This document shows, piece after piece, positions 30,614-49,689 of a stretch of DNA of 64,000 nucleotides. The stretch covers positions 240,001 through 304,000 of the forward strand of contig CM069768.1 of the NCBI GenBank assembly GCA_036169595.1, written 5' to 3'. The DNA is from Dictyostelium firmibasis (Eukaryota > Evosea > Eumycetozoa > Dictyosteliales > Dictyosteliaceae). The notes under the pieces are model-generated. The model saw only the letters and a program-made list of their open reading frames with translations, did no database searches and had not been told where the DNA came from. A program made the translations under genes and the position numbers. How positions within the stretch are numbered: position 1 is the stretch's first letter; every line of letters starts with the position of its first letter.

Positions 30614-32384
30614 ATGGCAGATGGCGATTGTATAATGAAAACAGATAAAGATGAAGAAAAAATAATACAAACAAATATTGTAAATAATAAAAGCGATAAT
30701 AAAGATGAAAAGGAGAATAAAAGTGATCAATATGATTTCTATTTAGATTTATCCAGTGATTCATTAGAAACATTATTATTAATTCACATAATTACAAAAT
30801 TTGACACAGATAAAGCTACATTGGATTGGGCATCTATTAAACAATCATTATTAAGGGAAATTGAAAATCTCAAAGAGTTGAATATATCAAATAAAATTTC
30901 AATTAAAAGTGAAGAGGTAAAAAAAAAAAAAAAAAAAAAAATTCATAGTAGTATTATGTATTAATTTTTTAAAAAAATTTTATAATTTTATTTTCAAGGA
31001 TATAAAAATATTTTTTGATAAAATTCAAGAAAATTTTGGAAAGGATAATAAAAATTTAGAAAGTTTTATAAAAAAAAAAAGAATTGAAAAAATCAAAAAT
31101 CAAATTAATCTTTTTAATAAACAACTAAAAGAAAAAGAAGAAATAATCAATACAATAAAAAAAAATTATTTAGGCGAATTGGAATTAGAAAAACAACAAC
31201 AATTATCATTAGAACAAGAAAAAGAGAAAGAAAAGGAGAAAGAAAAAGAAATTGAAAAAGAAAAAGAAAAGGAAGATGAAAAAGAGAAAGAAAAAGAGAA
31301 AGAAAAAGAAAAAGAAAAAGAGAAAGAAAAAGAGAAAGAGAAAGAAAAAGAGAAAGAAAAAATCACTATAAATACAACAGAAAAAGAAAAAACCACACCT
31401 TCATCAGTCTCAAAATCCAAAAGGAATCAAAAACAAACACCAACAACAATACCATCATCAACCATATCAACATCCACAAATGATGATGATGAACAAAAAA
31501 GAAAAGAAGAGGAACAACAAAGAGCAAGTTCAAAGAAAATACTTTATGCATCAATGTTAAAGGTTTGGAAAGGATTGAATTCCAATCGCTTTGCCTACAT
31601 TTTTAGATATCCAATCACAAAAGAGGAAGCACCAGATTATGACTCTGTCATTAAACATAGAATGGATTTGACGACATTGAAAAAGAAATTGGATGATCAA
31701 GTCTATAACACTTGTAATGAATTCAATAAAGATGTGATATTAATATTTAAGAATGCAATGGCCTACAACCAAGAGGATTCTGACATTTACAATATGGCTG
31801 TTTCAATGAAGAAAGTTGCCGAAAAAGAAATGGAAGCATGCTTTGCAACCGAGGAGCTATTACAAAGTGGTGCTGCAAATTCTTTAGGTACAAGATCAAA
31901 TAGAAGTGGTTCAAATACTCCACTATCTTCAAGCACCAACAACACCATATCGTCTGGTGGTAGTGGTGGAGGTGGTAGTGGTGGTGGAACTACCTCTTCA
32001 ATGCCTTCACCTTCAATTAGAGGTAGAAATAAACCAACTGTAAATACAACTATATCCTCAAACTCTTCAACAACTTCTACCAATACTACAGCAACCACTC
32101 CAAGATCAAAAAAGAATACCTCTTCAACCACCTCTATAGCTAGTGAATCAGATCAATCAAACCCAAATACACCCTCATTACAAGAGGAAACAATAGATAC
32201 TTCGGATCATGATTCTTCAACCTCCAAATCAAAAGGAAGAACTACGAGAAGTAGCACAAGAAAGTCAATCACAGCTGAATCAACACCAGAATTAAAAGAA
32301 GATACAATTCCCATTAAAAAAGTCTCAAAAAGACAAAGAAATTCAAAAACTGATGAAACTATTACTCATCAAGATGATCTTTAA
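30614..32384 (+). CDS. BRD8-like bromodomain protein
   Basis: Spliced model: exons 30614-30916 and 30999-32384, 562 residues. The N-terminal region (DSLETLLLIHIITKF, then LDWASIKQSL) resembles the SANT-like start of BRD8, a subunit of the NuA4/TIP60 histone acetyltransferase. A coiled, extremely charged (KE)n helix covers about 165-225. The bromodomain lies at about 282-380, with WKGLNSNRFAYIFRYPI, the PDYDSVIKHRMDL ZA loop and AMAYNQEDSDIY carrying the acetyl-lysine-contacting Asn. The tail is Ser/Thr-rich. Bromodomain assignment is firm; the BRD8/NuA4 link is inferred from the N-terminal domain and order. Confidence 0.85.
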
Positions 32385-32485
32385 ATAATAATAAATATAA
32401 TTTTTTGTAAATAGTTAAATTTATATTCCTTTTTTTTTTTTTTTTATAAAGTTACTAAAATAAAGTTTATGATTTTTATTATTTT

Positions 32486-35400
32486 CTAATTAAGGTGGTC
32501 ATTATTTTTTGTTAATTTTATAAAGATTTGTTCTATTGAAGTTTGGCTAACAGAATAATCATCCAAAATATATTTTAAGGATTGTTCAATATTTGAAAAG
32601 ATAGTTGATAGATTAATTGGTTCATTTGGTGGGTTTGGTAATTCAAAACTTGCTGATAAACCATGTTGATTATCTATTAACATTGCTGATGGAAAAGATA
32701 GTTTGAATAATTCAACACCATTTTCAAAGTATTCTTTTTTAAATTTAACTTCAATTGAATAGCCACTGCCAAATTTATCTTTGATATGTTGATTGGAACC
32801 CAATGCTTTTAATTTTCCATCTTTCATAATTGTTAACTTGTCGCAAACAGCTTGACATTCTGCTATTGAATGAGTGGTTAGAATGATGGCTTTGTTTCTT
32901 TTTAACTCTGTTATTACATTCCACATGAATCTTTTAACACATGCATCAACACCACATGATATTTCATCGAGTAAAAGTATTGAAGGAGATCCGATGCATG
33001 CAATTGACAAAGAAACTTTTCTTTTATTCCCACCTGAATATCCAGATGTATTTGAATTCGAGATTGCTTCCAAATCCATCATTTGTATAAATGCATCCAC
33101 AGTTTGTTTAATGTTCGACTCTTCGACACCTTTAATTCTACAATATAATTCTAATTGTTCTCTTGCACTTAACAATCCAATTAATGCATCGAATTGGAAA
33201 CAATAACCAATTGAACCAAGTGCATCTTTTCTATTTTTAAATAGATCATATCCATTTAGTTTAATTTTCCCACCTGTTGGAGGAATTTCACCTGAAACAA
33301 TTCCCAAAGTTGTTGATTTACCACAACCATTCAACCCAAGTAATCCAAATGTTTGACCAGTTGGTATTGCTAATGAACTATTTTCAACTGCAATTTTTGA
33401 GTTGTATTTACCTATTGAATCATATTTTTTATAAAGATTTTCAATTATAATTGGGTATACAACTCCATCGATATTTCCACCTTGACCTATAGTTTTATTT
33501 AATAAATTTTTTACTCTTAATCTTTCAGCTGAAACATCTGAATCTTCATCTGAATCTGGGTTTGGTGAATTTGAAGTCTTAAAAATTTTAAATCTACCGT
33601 TAATCTCTTTTGAATAATCAATTAATAATATCCAAACTATCCAAACCAAACAATGTCCAAATAAAATTGCATTTGGTAATAGTCCAAAATGAAAACCCCA
33701 ATAGTTATCAATATGATTTTCATCTACTCTAGTTATACCAGGAAAGTTTGTAATTATTGTTAGTATTTTTGAAAAACAAAAGAATGGAGATAAAACAAAA
33801 AAATGGATTTCAATGATATCTGTCATTGATTGAAATGAGTAACTACTCTCTTTAATAGCCCAGATTCTTAAAATAAATGAAATCACGGTAAATATTAAAC
33901 CAACTCCAAAATTAATTGCGAATATTGCACCTACTGCTTTACCATGCGATGAAAATTTAAAAGACATTAAATATGACAAAGGAATAATAGCAAATGTAAA
34001 TAATACAACACCACTAATATAAAGATCAAAATGAGTTCTAAATTTATCATCAACGGCAACAATAACAATTGTTAAAAACAGTACCAATACAAATGTTTGA
34101 ATATAATCCCAAATTAAATTTGATAACCAATAAATTGATTTTTTTAAACCTGAAATATACAATAATCTTTTAACTCTTGTTGAACGTTCGTGTGATATAT
34201 TTCCGGCATGTGATGCTGATATCAATGAAAATGAAGCCAACGTTAAAATAATAAAGAAAACGATGGCAACAAAATTTACATTCAAAGAAGCTGTTTCAAT
34301 TTGAGTTTTAATATGCTCGAATGGTAATGAAGTTGTTTGAATTGTTTTACCTGTATATGATCTTAGTATTTCGGAGTCTACATAATTGATATAAATAGGT
34401 AATGCATGCAAATAATCCTTATTGAAAAATACATTATAATGAAGGAATTTAATATCATTGAAATAACGAAAATCAAAGTACAATGCACCTGGTACACCAA
34501 AAAAGTGATGTATTAAATAATTGTGTAACTGTTCATATGGTACCAAAGTAGTTCTATTTGAGTGGCCCATAGTGTTGTCGAAAACGGGTTTCATTGTGTC
34601 GTTAACTCTGTCAATGGAAATAGGTGTCATTGATTTATCGCCATAAACATTGAAATCAAGTAGTAATGGAGTTGTAACGGTATTATATATATTAATTGTC
34701 CGCATATTTTTATATAAAATCAAACCACCACCTAAAATTAATAAAGGAATTATAATTGAAAGAATAAAAGATTTAAAATCTTTCCTAGAGGTAGTTATTC
34801 TTTTAATTAATAAACCTTTAAATTGTTGGCGAGATTTTATTCCTGAAGATGTTGTTTGTAATGCAGTATTTAAAATTGATTGATTAAAATTTGGGTTTGC
34901 ACCTGAGTTTGAAATAATCTTTAAAAACACCTCCTCTAAAGTTGTAATTGAAATTCCATAGTTTTCAATTGATAGATTGGTTTTTTTAGAATCAAATTCT
35001 ACAAATAAATTTGAAAAACTTTCTATAGATTCATTTGGTAATCTAAAACATAGCTCTGTCCCCGCATCAGATAATAATGAACCTTTTGGTATATGTTTTA
35101 ATACTATATCACTAATTGATTTTGTCAATGATGAATTATTGATTGAATTGTGTTCTTTTGAAATTGTTAATAAATAACCAACACCAAATCTATTCTTTAA
35201 AAACAAACTTGATCCATTACATTTTAATTCACCATTTGCTATTATAGATATTCTATCACTTAAGATATCAGATTCATCAAGATAATGTGTTGTTAGAATA
35301 ATCGTTTTATTTTCTCTATACTTTAAAATGAAGTCCCAAATTAATCTTCTGTTAGATGCATCTAAACCTGATGTTGGTTCATCTATTAATATAATATCAC

Positions 35401-37422
35401 TATTTGGACCAATAAACGCAATCGCCAAACATAATTTACGTTTTTGACCACCAGACAAACTACCTGCTGGAGCATTTAATTTCTCATCTAATCCAACTTC
35501 CATTGCAATCTTTGTTGCTTCAACTTTTCTTTGGTTGGAATTTTTATAACCTTTTAAAGCTGCATAAAATTCCAAATGTTCAAAAACAGTTAATTGTTCC
35601 CAAATAATATCAGTTTGAGGGCAAACTCCTAAATATTTTCTTATTTCATCAATATTATTTTTAATATCAAATCCATTGATTAGAGCATCACCAGAAGTTG
35701 GTTTAATTAGACCTGTTAACATGCTCAATGTCGTTGATTTACCACTACCATTTGGGCCTAAAAATGAATGAATTTGATTTTTATACATATCAATCGATAG
35801 ATCATTTACAGCCACTCTTTTACCATCACCTGTATTAAATTCTTTTCTAAGGTTCCTAATAGAAATAGTTGGTTTTATATCTTGAGGATTTAAGAATTTT
35901 TCAAAATCTTTTTCATTATTTGAACCATTTCTATTGCAAACTTCAGATTCAATATCAAATACACCTGTATGATTTGATTGTTTATGTTTTCTCCAATAAT
36001 TTCTTGTCAAGAAAAAATACCATCTCTTTGAAATTCCAAATTCACCAGTGATAATATTATCTAAATACCATAAGATTATGATATAAATAAATATATCTAA
36101 GAAAAGCATTCCAACTATTTCATATTCACCAATCATAAAATTTGTATTTACATCCACCTCTTTGAAAACTATTAAGTCTCTGTAACACCAAACATAGTTT
36201 GCAATTGAAATTGCAACTGGTGAAATTAAACATGAAACTAATTTTAATTTAGGAGAAATATCAAAACGTCCAATAATAATACCAATACCTGACAATACTA
36301 ATACTACCAAAAAACCAATTAATCCTGCATATTTAGATTTTGTAAAAAATTTACAAAGAATAAATGCTATTAACAAAAGTGTTATTGAATATGGAAAGAG
36401 TATTAAAATTAATGTTATCCAATTTACATGATGAACCAATTGAGTTGCCGAAATTATAATTGAAACCAAAATGGTAGATGGTATCAAAGTTACTAATGAT
36501 ATAATTGAATTTGATATATAATATGCTAAACTATTTAATCCCATTGTTTTCATTCCTTCCAATATCTTTGTTTCTTTTTCAATTACCATATTGGTAATTA
36601 ATGTAAATAATGTAATAAACAATGATGCCGTTATGAAAACACCGCCAGTATTAATTAAAATCATTTTCCTGCCATCTGTCCATTTCTCCCATAATGATAT
36701 ATATGGATTCGGAAATCTTTGACCAGTTACAAAAATTGGTATTTCTATATTATTAGTTAATAAAATTGCTTGGTCTACACCTGTTTGAATTTGTGTGAAA
36801 TAATGTCTTAAATAAATTTGAGAATCGTCTCTATCTCTGTACTGTTTTGTATTATCTTGTGTAAAGTCAGAGTCGACTTTAATACTATACCTAATTGAAT
36901 TACCACTAAAGCTACCATCTTCAAACCAAACTCCTCCCATAACACCTCTAACATTTTCTGGGTCATGAAAATATGCATCCATTGACTCCATATCTTTAAA
37001 TTCAACGAAACATCTATCGACATATTCGTTTGGATATTCTGGATGTTGAGTTTTAACTTGTAACTTTAAATTATCTAATAGTCTCCTTTGGTCAAATGTT
37101 AAACCTCCATTTGCTCCAATTAATAATTGTTTAGTATGAGCTATATCATATGCAAATCCACTTGCTGGTCTTTCATTAAAATCTCTAGTTATAATCATCG
37201 ACAAATCTTTATTAATTTTAAAAAAATATAATTATTATTTAATTCAAATTTTAAAAAAAAAATTAAAAAATTTTTTAAAAAATTCTTACATAATAAACCA
37301 AACAAAATACCAATTGCTATCAAAGGTGATAAAATTTCTATCAATATTTTTATTTTCGATTTCCCTTTTAAAGTCCAGTTTTTTTTTATTAATGGATATA
37401 ATTGATTTCTAAATGACTCCAT
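32486..37422 (-). CDS. Full-length ABCA-family lipid transporter
   Basis: Spliced model: exons 37290-37422 and 32486-37206, 1617 residues. Two halves each have membrane segments followed by an ATPase. NBD1 (about 528) has [18 protein letters not shown] and [16 protein letters not shown]2 (about 1335) has [18 protein letters not shown] and [14 protein letters not shown] large extracellular loop precedes the remaining helices of each half. The N-terminus [16 protein letters not shown] matches the family, and the short first exon supplies the first membrane helix. D. discoideum has about a dozen abcA genes; I cannot say which this is. ABCA proteins generally move lipids across membranes of the endocytic system. 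Note the altered signature (YSGG) and D-loop (CGVD) in NBD2. Confidence 0.93.
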
Positions 37423-38189
37423 TTTTTTAATTTTTTTTTATTAAATACTATTACTATATTTTATTTCATATAAATAAGAAAAAATAAAAAATAATACGTT
37501 GATTTACTTTTTGGCAAGAAAATAAACGAGAACAAAAAAAAAAAAAAAATTATTAAATATTTAAAATGGTGTGGTTACTTCAATTCAATTATTTTTTAAA
37601 GAAAAAAATATTAAAAAATTTTGAACCCATTTTATATGTTTATTTTTTTATGTAAACATTTTTTATTAATACAAAAAATATTATCATTGCCATTTTAGGA
37701 CTTTTAAATTTAAAATATTTGAAAATGGAGTTATTGGAAAATGTGATCAAAAATAAAAAAAATTAAAAAAAAACTGATTTTTTTTTTTTTTATTTATTTT
37801 ATTTTCAAATATTTAATTTTAATAATAAAATAATTTTGCAAAGAAATATTTTGAGAATTAAACCCAATTTAATTGTTTTTTTTCTAAATAATAATTTTTT
37901 AATAAATTTTTTACAATTTTTAGCACTTCACACTAACTCTATCTACCACATTAACTAAACCCCTCAACCACTTTTTTTTTTTTTTTTTTTTTTTTTTATA
38001 AAATTTTAATATAAAAAAAATAAAAAAATAAAAAAAATAAAAAAAATAAAAAAATAAAAAATTTATTGGACATTAGAAAGAGGAGCTACAAAAAACAATA
38101 TATCTTTAAAAATATATTTTTAAAATAAATTTAAAGTACCAATAATATAAAAAAAAAAAATTTTAAAAAAAAAATAATAATTAAAAAAA
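37423..38189. other. Divergent promoter region, abcA / PITP
   Basis: Spacer with A/T tracts. One less A/T-rich island (about 37921-37970, CACTTCACACTAACTC...) sits before a T-run. No RNA gene or frame recognised. Confidence 0.55.
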
Positions 38190-39663
<1,474 letters not shown>

Positions 39664-39819
39664 ACCAAATCAAATCATAAAAAAAAACAAAACAAAAAAA
39701 AAGATAAAGGCTAATGAAGAAATTCTATCTGTTTTTATTTTTATATATAAAAAAATAATAATAAAAGGTATACCTGTAATTAAAATGTTTTTTTTTTATT
39801 ATTATAATCTACCTATTTA

Positions 39820-40428
39820 TTACCATTCTTCAGAAATGATTTTAACTGAATTCAAATAAGAAAGTAATGGAAAATTTTCTTGTAAATAAGAATTTCCTTC
39901 TGAATAAATTAAAGATTGATCTGGTTGTTCACCATAACCACCATAAAAGTTTAGAGTATTATTGAAACCTGAAATCACTTTACCGAACGGACTGAAACCA
40001 GCTCCATCAAGGAATGAGTTATCAGCGTAATTAATAAATAATTGAGTAGTTCTACAACATGCTTGATTGTTGACTTCTTCAGCTGCAAATGTAATTGTAC
40101 CTGCTGTGTTTGAAATGACTACGGGATCATTTGGGATTGTAATGTTCCATTTCTCATTTAATGATGAATCTGGTGAAATTCCAAATTGAGCAACAAACAA
40201 TGGACTTTGAATCACTCTAAAGAATGCATTGTCTGTATAGAAGCCATCATTTATCAATGCATAAAATCTATCGCTACCATATGGTGAATAAGATCTATTT
40301 ACAAAAATTTCAACATCACCTTTACTTGTTGAAAATAAAACATTATATGTTTGAGGTGATTGTTGACTATAAACTATTCCAATAAATGATAAAAGAATAA
40401 ACAATGACATAAAATTAAATTTATTCAT
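39820..40428 (-). CDS. Secreted cyclophilin-type peptidyl-prolyl isomerase
   Basis: I take the start at 40428 (MNKFNFMSLFILLSF), since a normal A-rich leader precedes it and the residues after it form a signal peptide ending IGIVYS|QQ. An upstream in-frame ATG (40461) would add a lysine-rich stretch and spoil the signal. The product is 202 residues. The cyclophilin core is visible: DRFYALINDGFY, FFRVI (catalytic Arg), FVAQFG (Gln), TQLFINYADNSFLDG and SPFGKV. The tryptophan that binds cyclosporin is replaced by Phe. Two adjacent Cys (ACCRTT) suggest disulfide bonding in the secretory pathway. Likely acts in the ER, in vesicles or outside the cell. Confidence 0.88.
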   Translation of the reverse strand: MNKFNFMSLFILLSFIGIVYSQQSPQTYNVLFSTSKGDVEIFVNRSYSPYGSDRFYALINDGFYTDNAFFRVIQSPLFVAQFGISPDSSLNEKWNITIPNDPVVISNTAGTITFAAEEVNNQACCRTTQLFINYADNSFLDGAGFSPFGKVISGFNNTLNFYGGYGEQPDQSLIYSEGNSYLQENFPLLSYLNSVKIISEEW

Positions 40429-40561
40429 TTTTTTTGTTTTTATTTTTTTTTTGAATTTCAATTTTGAAAAGAAAATAAAAAAAAAAAAAGAAAGGGATTT
40501 TTTTTTTTATTTTTTTTTTTTTTTTTTAAATAATTTTTTTATTTAATATTTTTTTAAAGTT

Positions 40562-45300
<4,739 letters not shown>

Positions 45301-45382
45301 CTTTTGTGTGTGTGAAATTAAATGGCTGTGATCTTTCAATTAATGAAATTTTTTATTTTTTCAAAATTTTCAAATTTAACGA

Positions 45383-45423
<41 letters not shown>

Positions 45424-45700
45424 AATACCTCTTTTTATTATTGCCACTTTTTCAACATAACATTTTTTATTTCCATTTTATTCTTAATTCCAGAAAAATA
45501 ATAAAAATAAAAAAAGATGAAATTTTAATAAGGAATAAAAAAAATATAAAAATAGAAAAATAGAAAAATAGAAGAAAAAAAAAAAATAGAGGAAAGAAAA
45601 AAAGAGAATTATTTTGTTTTCCTTTTTATCTCTATTTTTTTTTAAAATTTTATTTTATTTTTATTTATTTTATTTTTTATTTTATTTTTTGTTTAAAATC

Positions 45701-45731
<31 letters not shown>

Positions 45732-45873
45732 GAAAACTATGGAAACCTCTCAGCAAAATTGGAAACTTTAAATTTAATTAATACATTTTAATCAAACTAA
45801 AAAAAAAAGAAAAGAAAAGAAAAAAAAGGAAAAATGGTGTCTGGGTAATTACACAACAGAAAAAATAGTTTTT

Positions 45874-45904
<31 letters not shown>

Positions 45905-46068
45905 GTCTGTATTGTTTGGCCTGGTTAAAAAAAAAAAAAAAAAAAATTTGAAATTTTTAAATTTTTATTTTTATTTATTTTTTTTTTTCATTAGTTTTTT
46001 TTATATTATATTTCATCTTTTTTTATTTATTCTTTATCGAATATTATAATTAAAAAAGAAAACACACA
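45301..46068. other. Divergent promoter region, aqr / V-ATPase D
   Basis: Spacer of homopolymers (T34 near 45387-45421, T-runs near 45701 and 45880). A small mixed-composition segment lies around 45731-45860. No RNA gene or open frame seen. Confidence 0.55.
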
Positions 46069-46750
46069 ATGTCTGGAAAAAATAGATTAAATATTTTTCC
46101 AACTAGAATGTATGACTATCTTTTTTATTTATATTATATAGAATTTTTTTTTTTTTTTTTTAAAATAGTTTCCCACTTCACACCAATATAAATAAAAAAA
46201 AAAAAATAAATAAAAAAAAATTAAAATCAAAAACTTTGTGTATAGATTATTTAAAATGATTATTATTATTTATTAATCAATTAAATACTATTTTAATTTA
46301 ATTTTTTTTTTTTTTTAGGGCGTTAACAGTGATGAAAACTAAATTAAAGGGTGCTGTCACTGGTCATTCACTTTTAAAAAAGAAATCAGATGCTCTTACT
46401 ATTCGTTTCAGAAGAATTTTAGCAAATATTGTTGAGAACAAACAATTGATGGGTACAACAATGAGAGATGCATCATTTTCTCTTGCTGCTGCCAAATATG
46501 CCGCTGGTGAATTCTCAAATTCTGTAATTGAAAACGTTTCTAATCCAACAATCGCCGTTAAAATGACCACTGAAAATGTTGCTGGTGTTCACTTACCAAC
46601 TTTCGAAAAAATCTCAGAAGGTGTTGTTAGCAATTCACAAGAACTCACTGGTCTTTCAAAAGGTGGTCAACAAATTAATAAATCTCGTGAATCACATATT
46701 AAAGCCGTTGAAGCTTTAATTGCACTTGCTTCTTTACAAGTATGTTATAA

Positions 46751-46788
<38 letters not shown>

Positions 46789-47149
46789 GTCATCAATTTA
46801 ATAATTATATTTATTTACTTTTATTTTTTTAATATAATAGACTGCTTTTATTACATTGGATGAAGTTATTAAAATTACAAATAGACGTGTCAATGCAATT
46901 GAATATGTAGTTAAACCAAAACTTGAAAATACTATCAGTTATATTATTACAGAGTTAGATGAAAGTGAAAGAGAGGAGTTTTATAGATTGAAGAAAGTCC
47001 AAGGTAAAAAGAAGAAAGATTTGAAAGCAAAAGAAGCTCAAAAAGATGAAAATTCCGCAAATAAAACAATCATTGAACCAGCCTCCGTTCAAAAAGTTAG
47101 AAGCCTCATCGATGATGAACCAGAAGATGCTGAATTATTATATGAATAG
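46069..47149 (+). CDS. atp6v1D: V-type proton ATPase subunit D
   Basis: Spliced model: exons 46069-46109, 46319-46739 and 46841-47149, 256 residues. [39 protein letters not shown] and the C-terminal helix [20 protein letters not shown] match subunit D of V-ATPases over the full length. The subunit is the central rotor stalk, linking the A3B3 head to the membrane ring. The Met of TRM is split by intron 1 (AT|G). In Dictyostelium V-ATPase is abundant on contractile vacuole and endolysosomes. Confidence 0.96.
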
Positions 47150-47336
47150 ATTTATTTAAAAATTAGATTAAAAAAAAAAAAAACAAAAAACAAAAATAAA
47201 ATAAAAAATCATGTAATAAAAAAAAAGAAATAAAAATAAAAAAAAAAACAAAAAACAAAAATAAAATAAAAAAAAAAAAAAAAAAATTAAATTCAATTAT
47301 CTATTTACAATTTTTTTTATTTAATTTGAGGGTTTT

Positions 47337-47723
47337 TTATGTGTCATTGGTCTCAAAAACACCATTTTGTTGTTGTTGTTGTTGTTGTTGTTGTTGATCT
47401 GGTTGCATATGGATTGTATTTTCATAGTTAAACTCATTTGGATCTGAAAGAATACCTAATAACCTTCCAGTTTGGAGTTGTTTTTGTTCAGCCAAACCTA
47501 ATGCTAAAGCCCAATCTTCAAGTTTTTGTGTATGTTGTTTTAATTCTTCTTTAGAATATTGTGATAGTTCGGTGAATCTGCCTTTAAAACTATCATCCAC
47601 TAATGGATCTAAAAATTCAACTAATTGTTTTACTCTTTCATCCTAATAGTAGTTTAATCGTTGTTAATAAATATTGTCGTAACTTTTTTTATTTATTCAG
47701 ATCTTTACTTGTGTGTCTGACAT
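47337..47723 (-). CDS. Unrecognised 106-residue protein
   Basis: Spliced model: exons 47709-47723 (MSDTQ) and 47337-47642, GT-AG intron in phase 0. The protein has a folded-looking helical core (DERVKQLVEFLDPLVDDSF, then LKQHTQKLEDWALALGLAEQ) and a C-terminal Gln run with NGVFETNDT. No signal peptide, membrane segment or familiar motif. The conserved-looking, non-repetitive first 80 residues suggest a genuine small gene; I do not recognise the family. Confidence 0.7.
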
Positions 47724-48006
47724 TTCTTTTGTCACAAAATTAAAAAATTAAAAAAAAAAAAAAAAAATTAAAAAAAAAAACAAAAAAAAAAAAGAAAAAA
47801 AAATATAAAAATAAAAAAATAAATTTGTTTAATTAAATTCTGAAAGAAAAGAGAAGAGTATTAATTTTAAAAAAACAAAAGTTAAAATTTGATATTTCAA
47901 TTTAAAAAAGAATTGATTAATGTTTTTTTTTTTTTTTATTAATTTTTAATTATTTATTAAAAAAACAATTTTATTTTTAATTAATTAAATTAAAATTATG
48001 TTCTTT
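47724..48006. other. AT-rich spacer
   Basis: A and T tracts between two minus-strand genes. No other feature seen. Confidence 0.5.
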
Positions 48007-48998
48007 TTAAAATTGACCAGATTTAATTTTTGGTGACATTGGTTTTTCATTTAACCAATCGCTTCTTTTTTCGAATTTGGTGGTTTTTCCATCACTATCT
48101 TTTTTAATGAGGATTTCTTCTTTTTTAATTAATTTTGGAGAGTTGAGACCAGTTTGAGTCATTTGGGTGGTGGTTTGAGAGAATTCTGATGCCATTTTAG
48201 CGCCTTTTGAAATTGTCAAGATTGGAGCTGGCATTGGTTTAACATTGAGAACGCAACTATCAGATTTTTGTAAGATAATTTCTGGAGTACCTTTGAATTC
48301 AGAGATTCTAACGATTGGTTCACTTCTAAAGAGTTTAATTAATGGCTCTTGTTGAGAAACATTAATATTTGGTGGGGCAGCTGCAGCGAATGAAACTACT
48401 GGTTTTGAAGATTGAATTTGAACCTCTGGTTTTTGTTGGTTAATAATAACTGATGCTTTTGGTTGGTTAACACTAACAATTGGCTCTCTTTGGATGAATT
48501 CAACTCTTGGTGCAATTTGATTTACATCAATAATTGGAGCATGTTGATCCAAAAATATTCTTGGAGCTGGTTGTTGAATTTCAACTTGTGCTGCTGGAAC
48601 TGTAACATCAGCTCTTAATGATTTTTCAACAACATCTAAATCGGTGGCATTCTCTCTAATGATAATTTCTGGTGGCATTTCATAGACATTAATATTGTCC
48701 TTGCCTTTAAAAAAAAAAAATAATAATAAATAAAAATAATATTTGTTAATTAAATTGTTTATAATAAATTTAAAAATTGATAAAATAAATTTTAAAAATT
48801 ACCTTCATCAACTTTAATTTGAGTTTGTTGTTTTTCAACCAATACTCTTTGTCTTGGTTGCTCTAATTTAATGACACCATCATCATAGTTGTTTACCCAA
48901 GTTTGTTGTTTAACAGTTTTTGTTGTTGTGGTTTTTTCATTGTCTGAGAAACGTGGAGTACCTTTTTGGCAAGTAGTTTTAATTTGATTTAAATCCAT
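48007..48998 (-). CDS. Nonapeptide beta-repeat protein (minus-strand partner)
   Basis: Spliced model: exons 48803-48998 and 48007-48704, 297 residues. The centre (about 75-220) is a run of about 15 nine-residue units of the form P-x-[VIL]-x-[VIF]-x-x-x-x, e.g. PRIFLDQHA, PIIDVNQIA, PRVEFIQRE, PIVSVNQPK and PEVQIQSSK. Alternating hydrophobics with a Pro at each turn suggest a beta-solenoid or stacked sheet. The C-terminal 70 residues are basic and Ser/Thr/Lys-rich (KKEEILIKKDSDGKTT). There is no signal peptide. The divergent neighbour at 49690 is built from the same unit, so the two look like duplicates. I know of bacterial proteins with similar QPxPxVxVxQ repeats, but cannot name a family. 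Function unknown. Confidence 0.75.
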
Positions 48999-49323
48999 TG
49001 TTATGATTAATTATTTAATTTTTTTTAAAAAATATATTTTTTTTTTTTTTATTATTATTTATCAAATTGTAATTCGAATGAATGAATAAAAAATTTTTTT
49101 TTTTTTTGTTTATAAAGAAAATCAAAAACATAGTAAAATTTAACTTTGAAAAAAAAAATAAAATTTTCAATAGATCTATAAAAACCACCATATGAAATGT
49201 AGATTTATAATTTTAAGGATTTTTTTTTTTAATTTAAAATATCCATTAATGTTTATTACCTATTTTAGAAATTCGTAAAAATAAAAAAAATAAAAAAAAA
49301 AAAAAAATTAAAATAAAAAATTT

Positions 49324-49363
<40 letters not shown>

Positions 49364-49689
49364 AATTTTAATTTTTTTTTAATTTGGATAATAGATATTT
49401 TTTTTGTTTTTATTTTTATTTTTTTATATTTTTTAATTTTTTTTTTAATGAAAAAATAAAAAAAAAATTAAATTAAAATAAAAATGATATTATCGATCTT
49501 TTATCAAAACATTGGAATTTAAAAAAAAAAATAAAAAAAAAGGTTGTTTTTGTAGTTTAAAAAAAAATTATTTTTTCCCAAGTTTCATTTCTAAATATTT
49601 TTTAATAAATATATAAATATAAAATATAATAATAGTTTTTTTTCCCTCAAGACAATAAATTTTATTTTTAAAAAAAAAAAAAAAAAAAA
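48999..49689. other. Shared divergent promoter of the nonapeptide-repeat pair
   Basis: A 690-bp A/T-tract spacer between two divergent start codons. It contains a T38 run near 49323-49360 and ends in an A-rich leader directly before the ATG at 49690. A shared bidirectional promoter is possible; I see no specific site. Confidence 0.5.
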
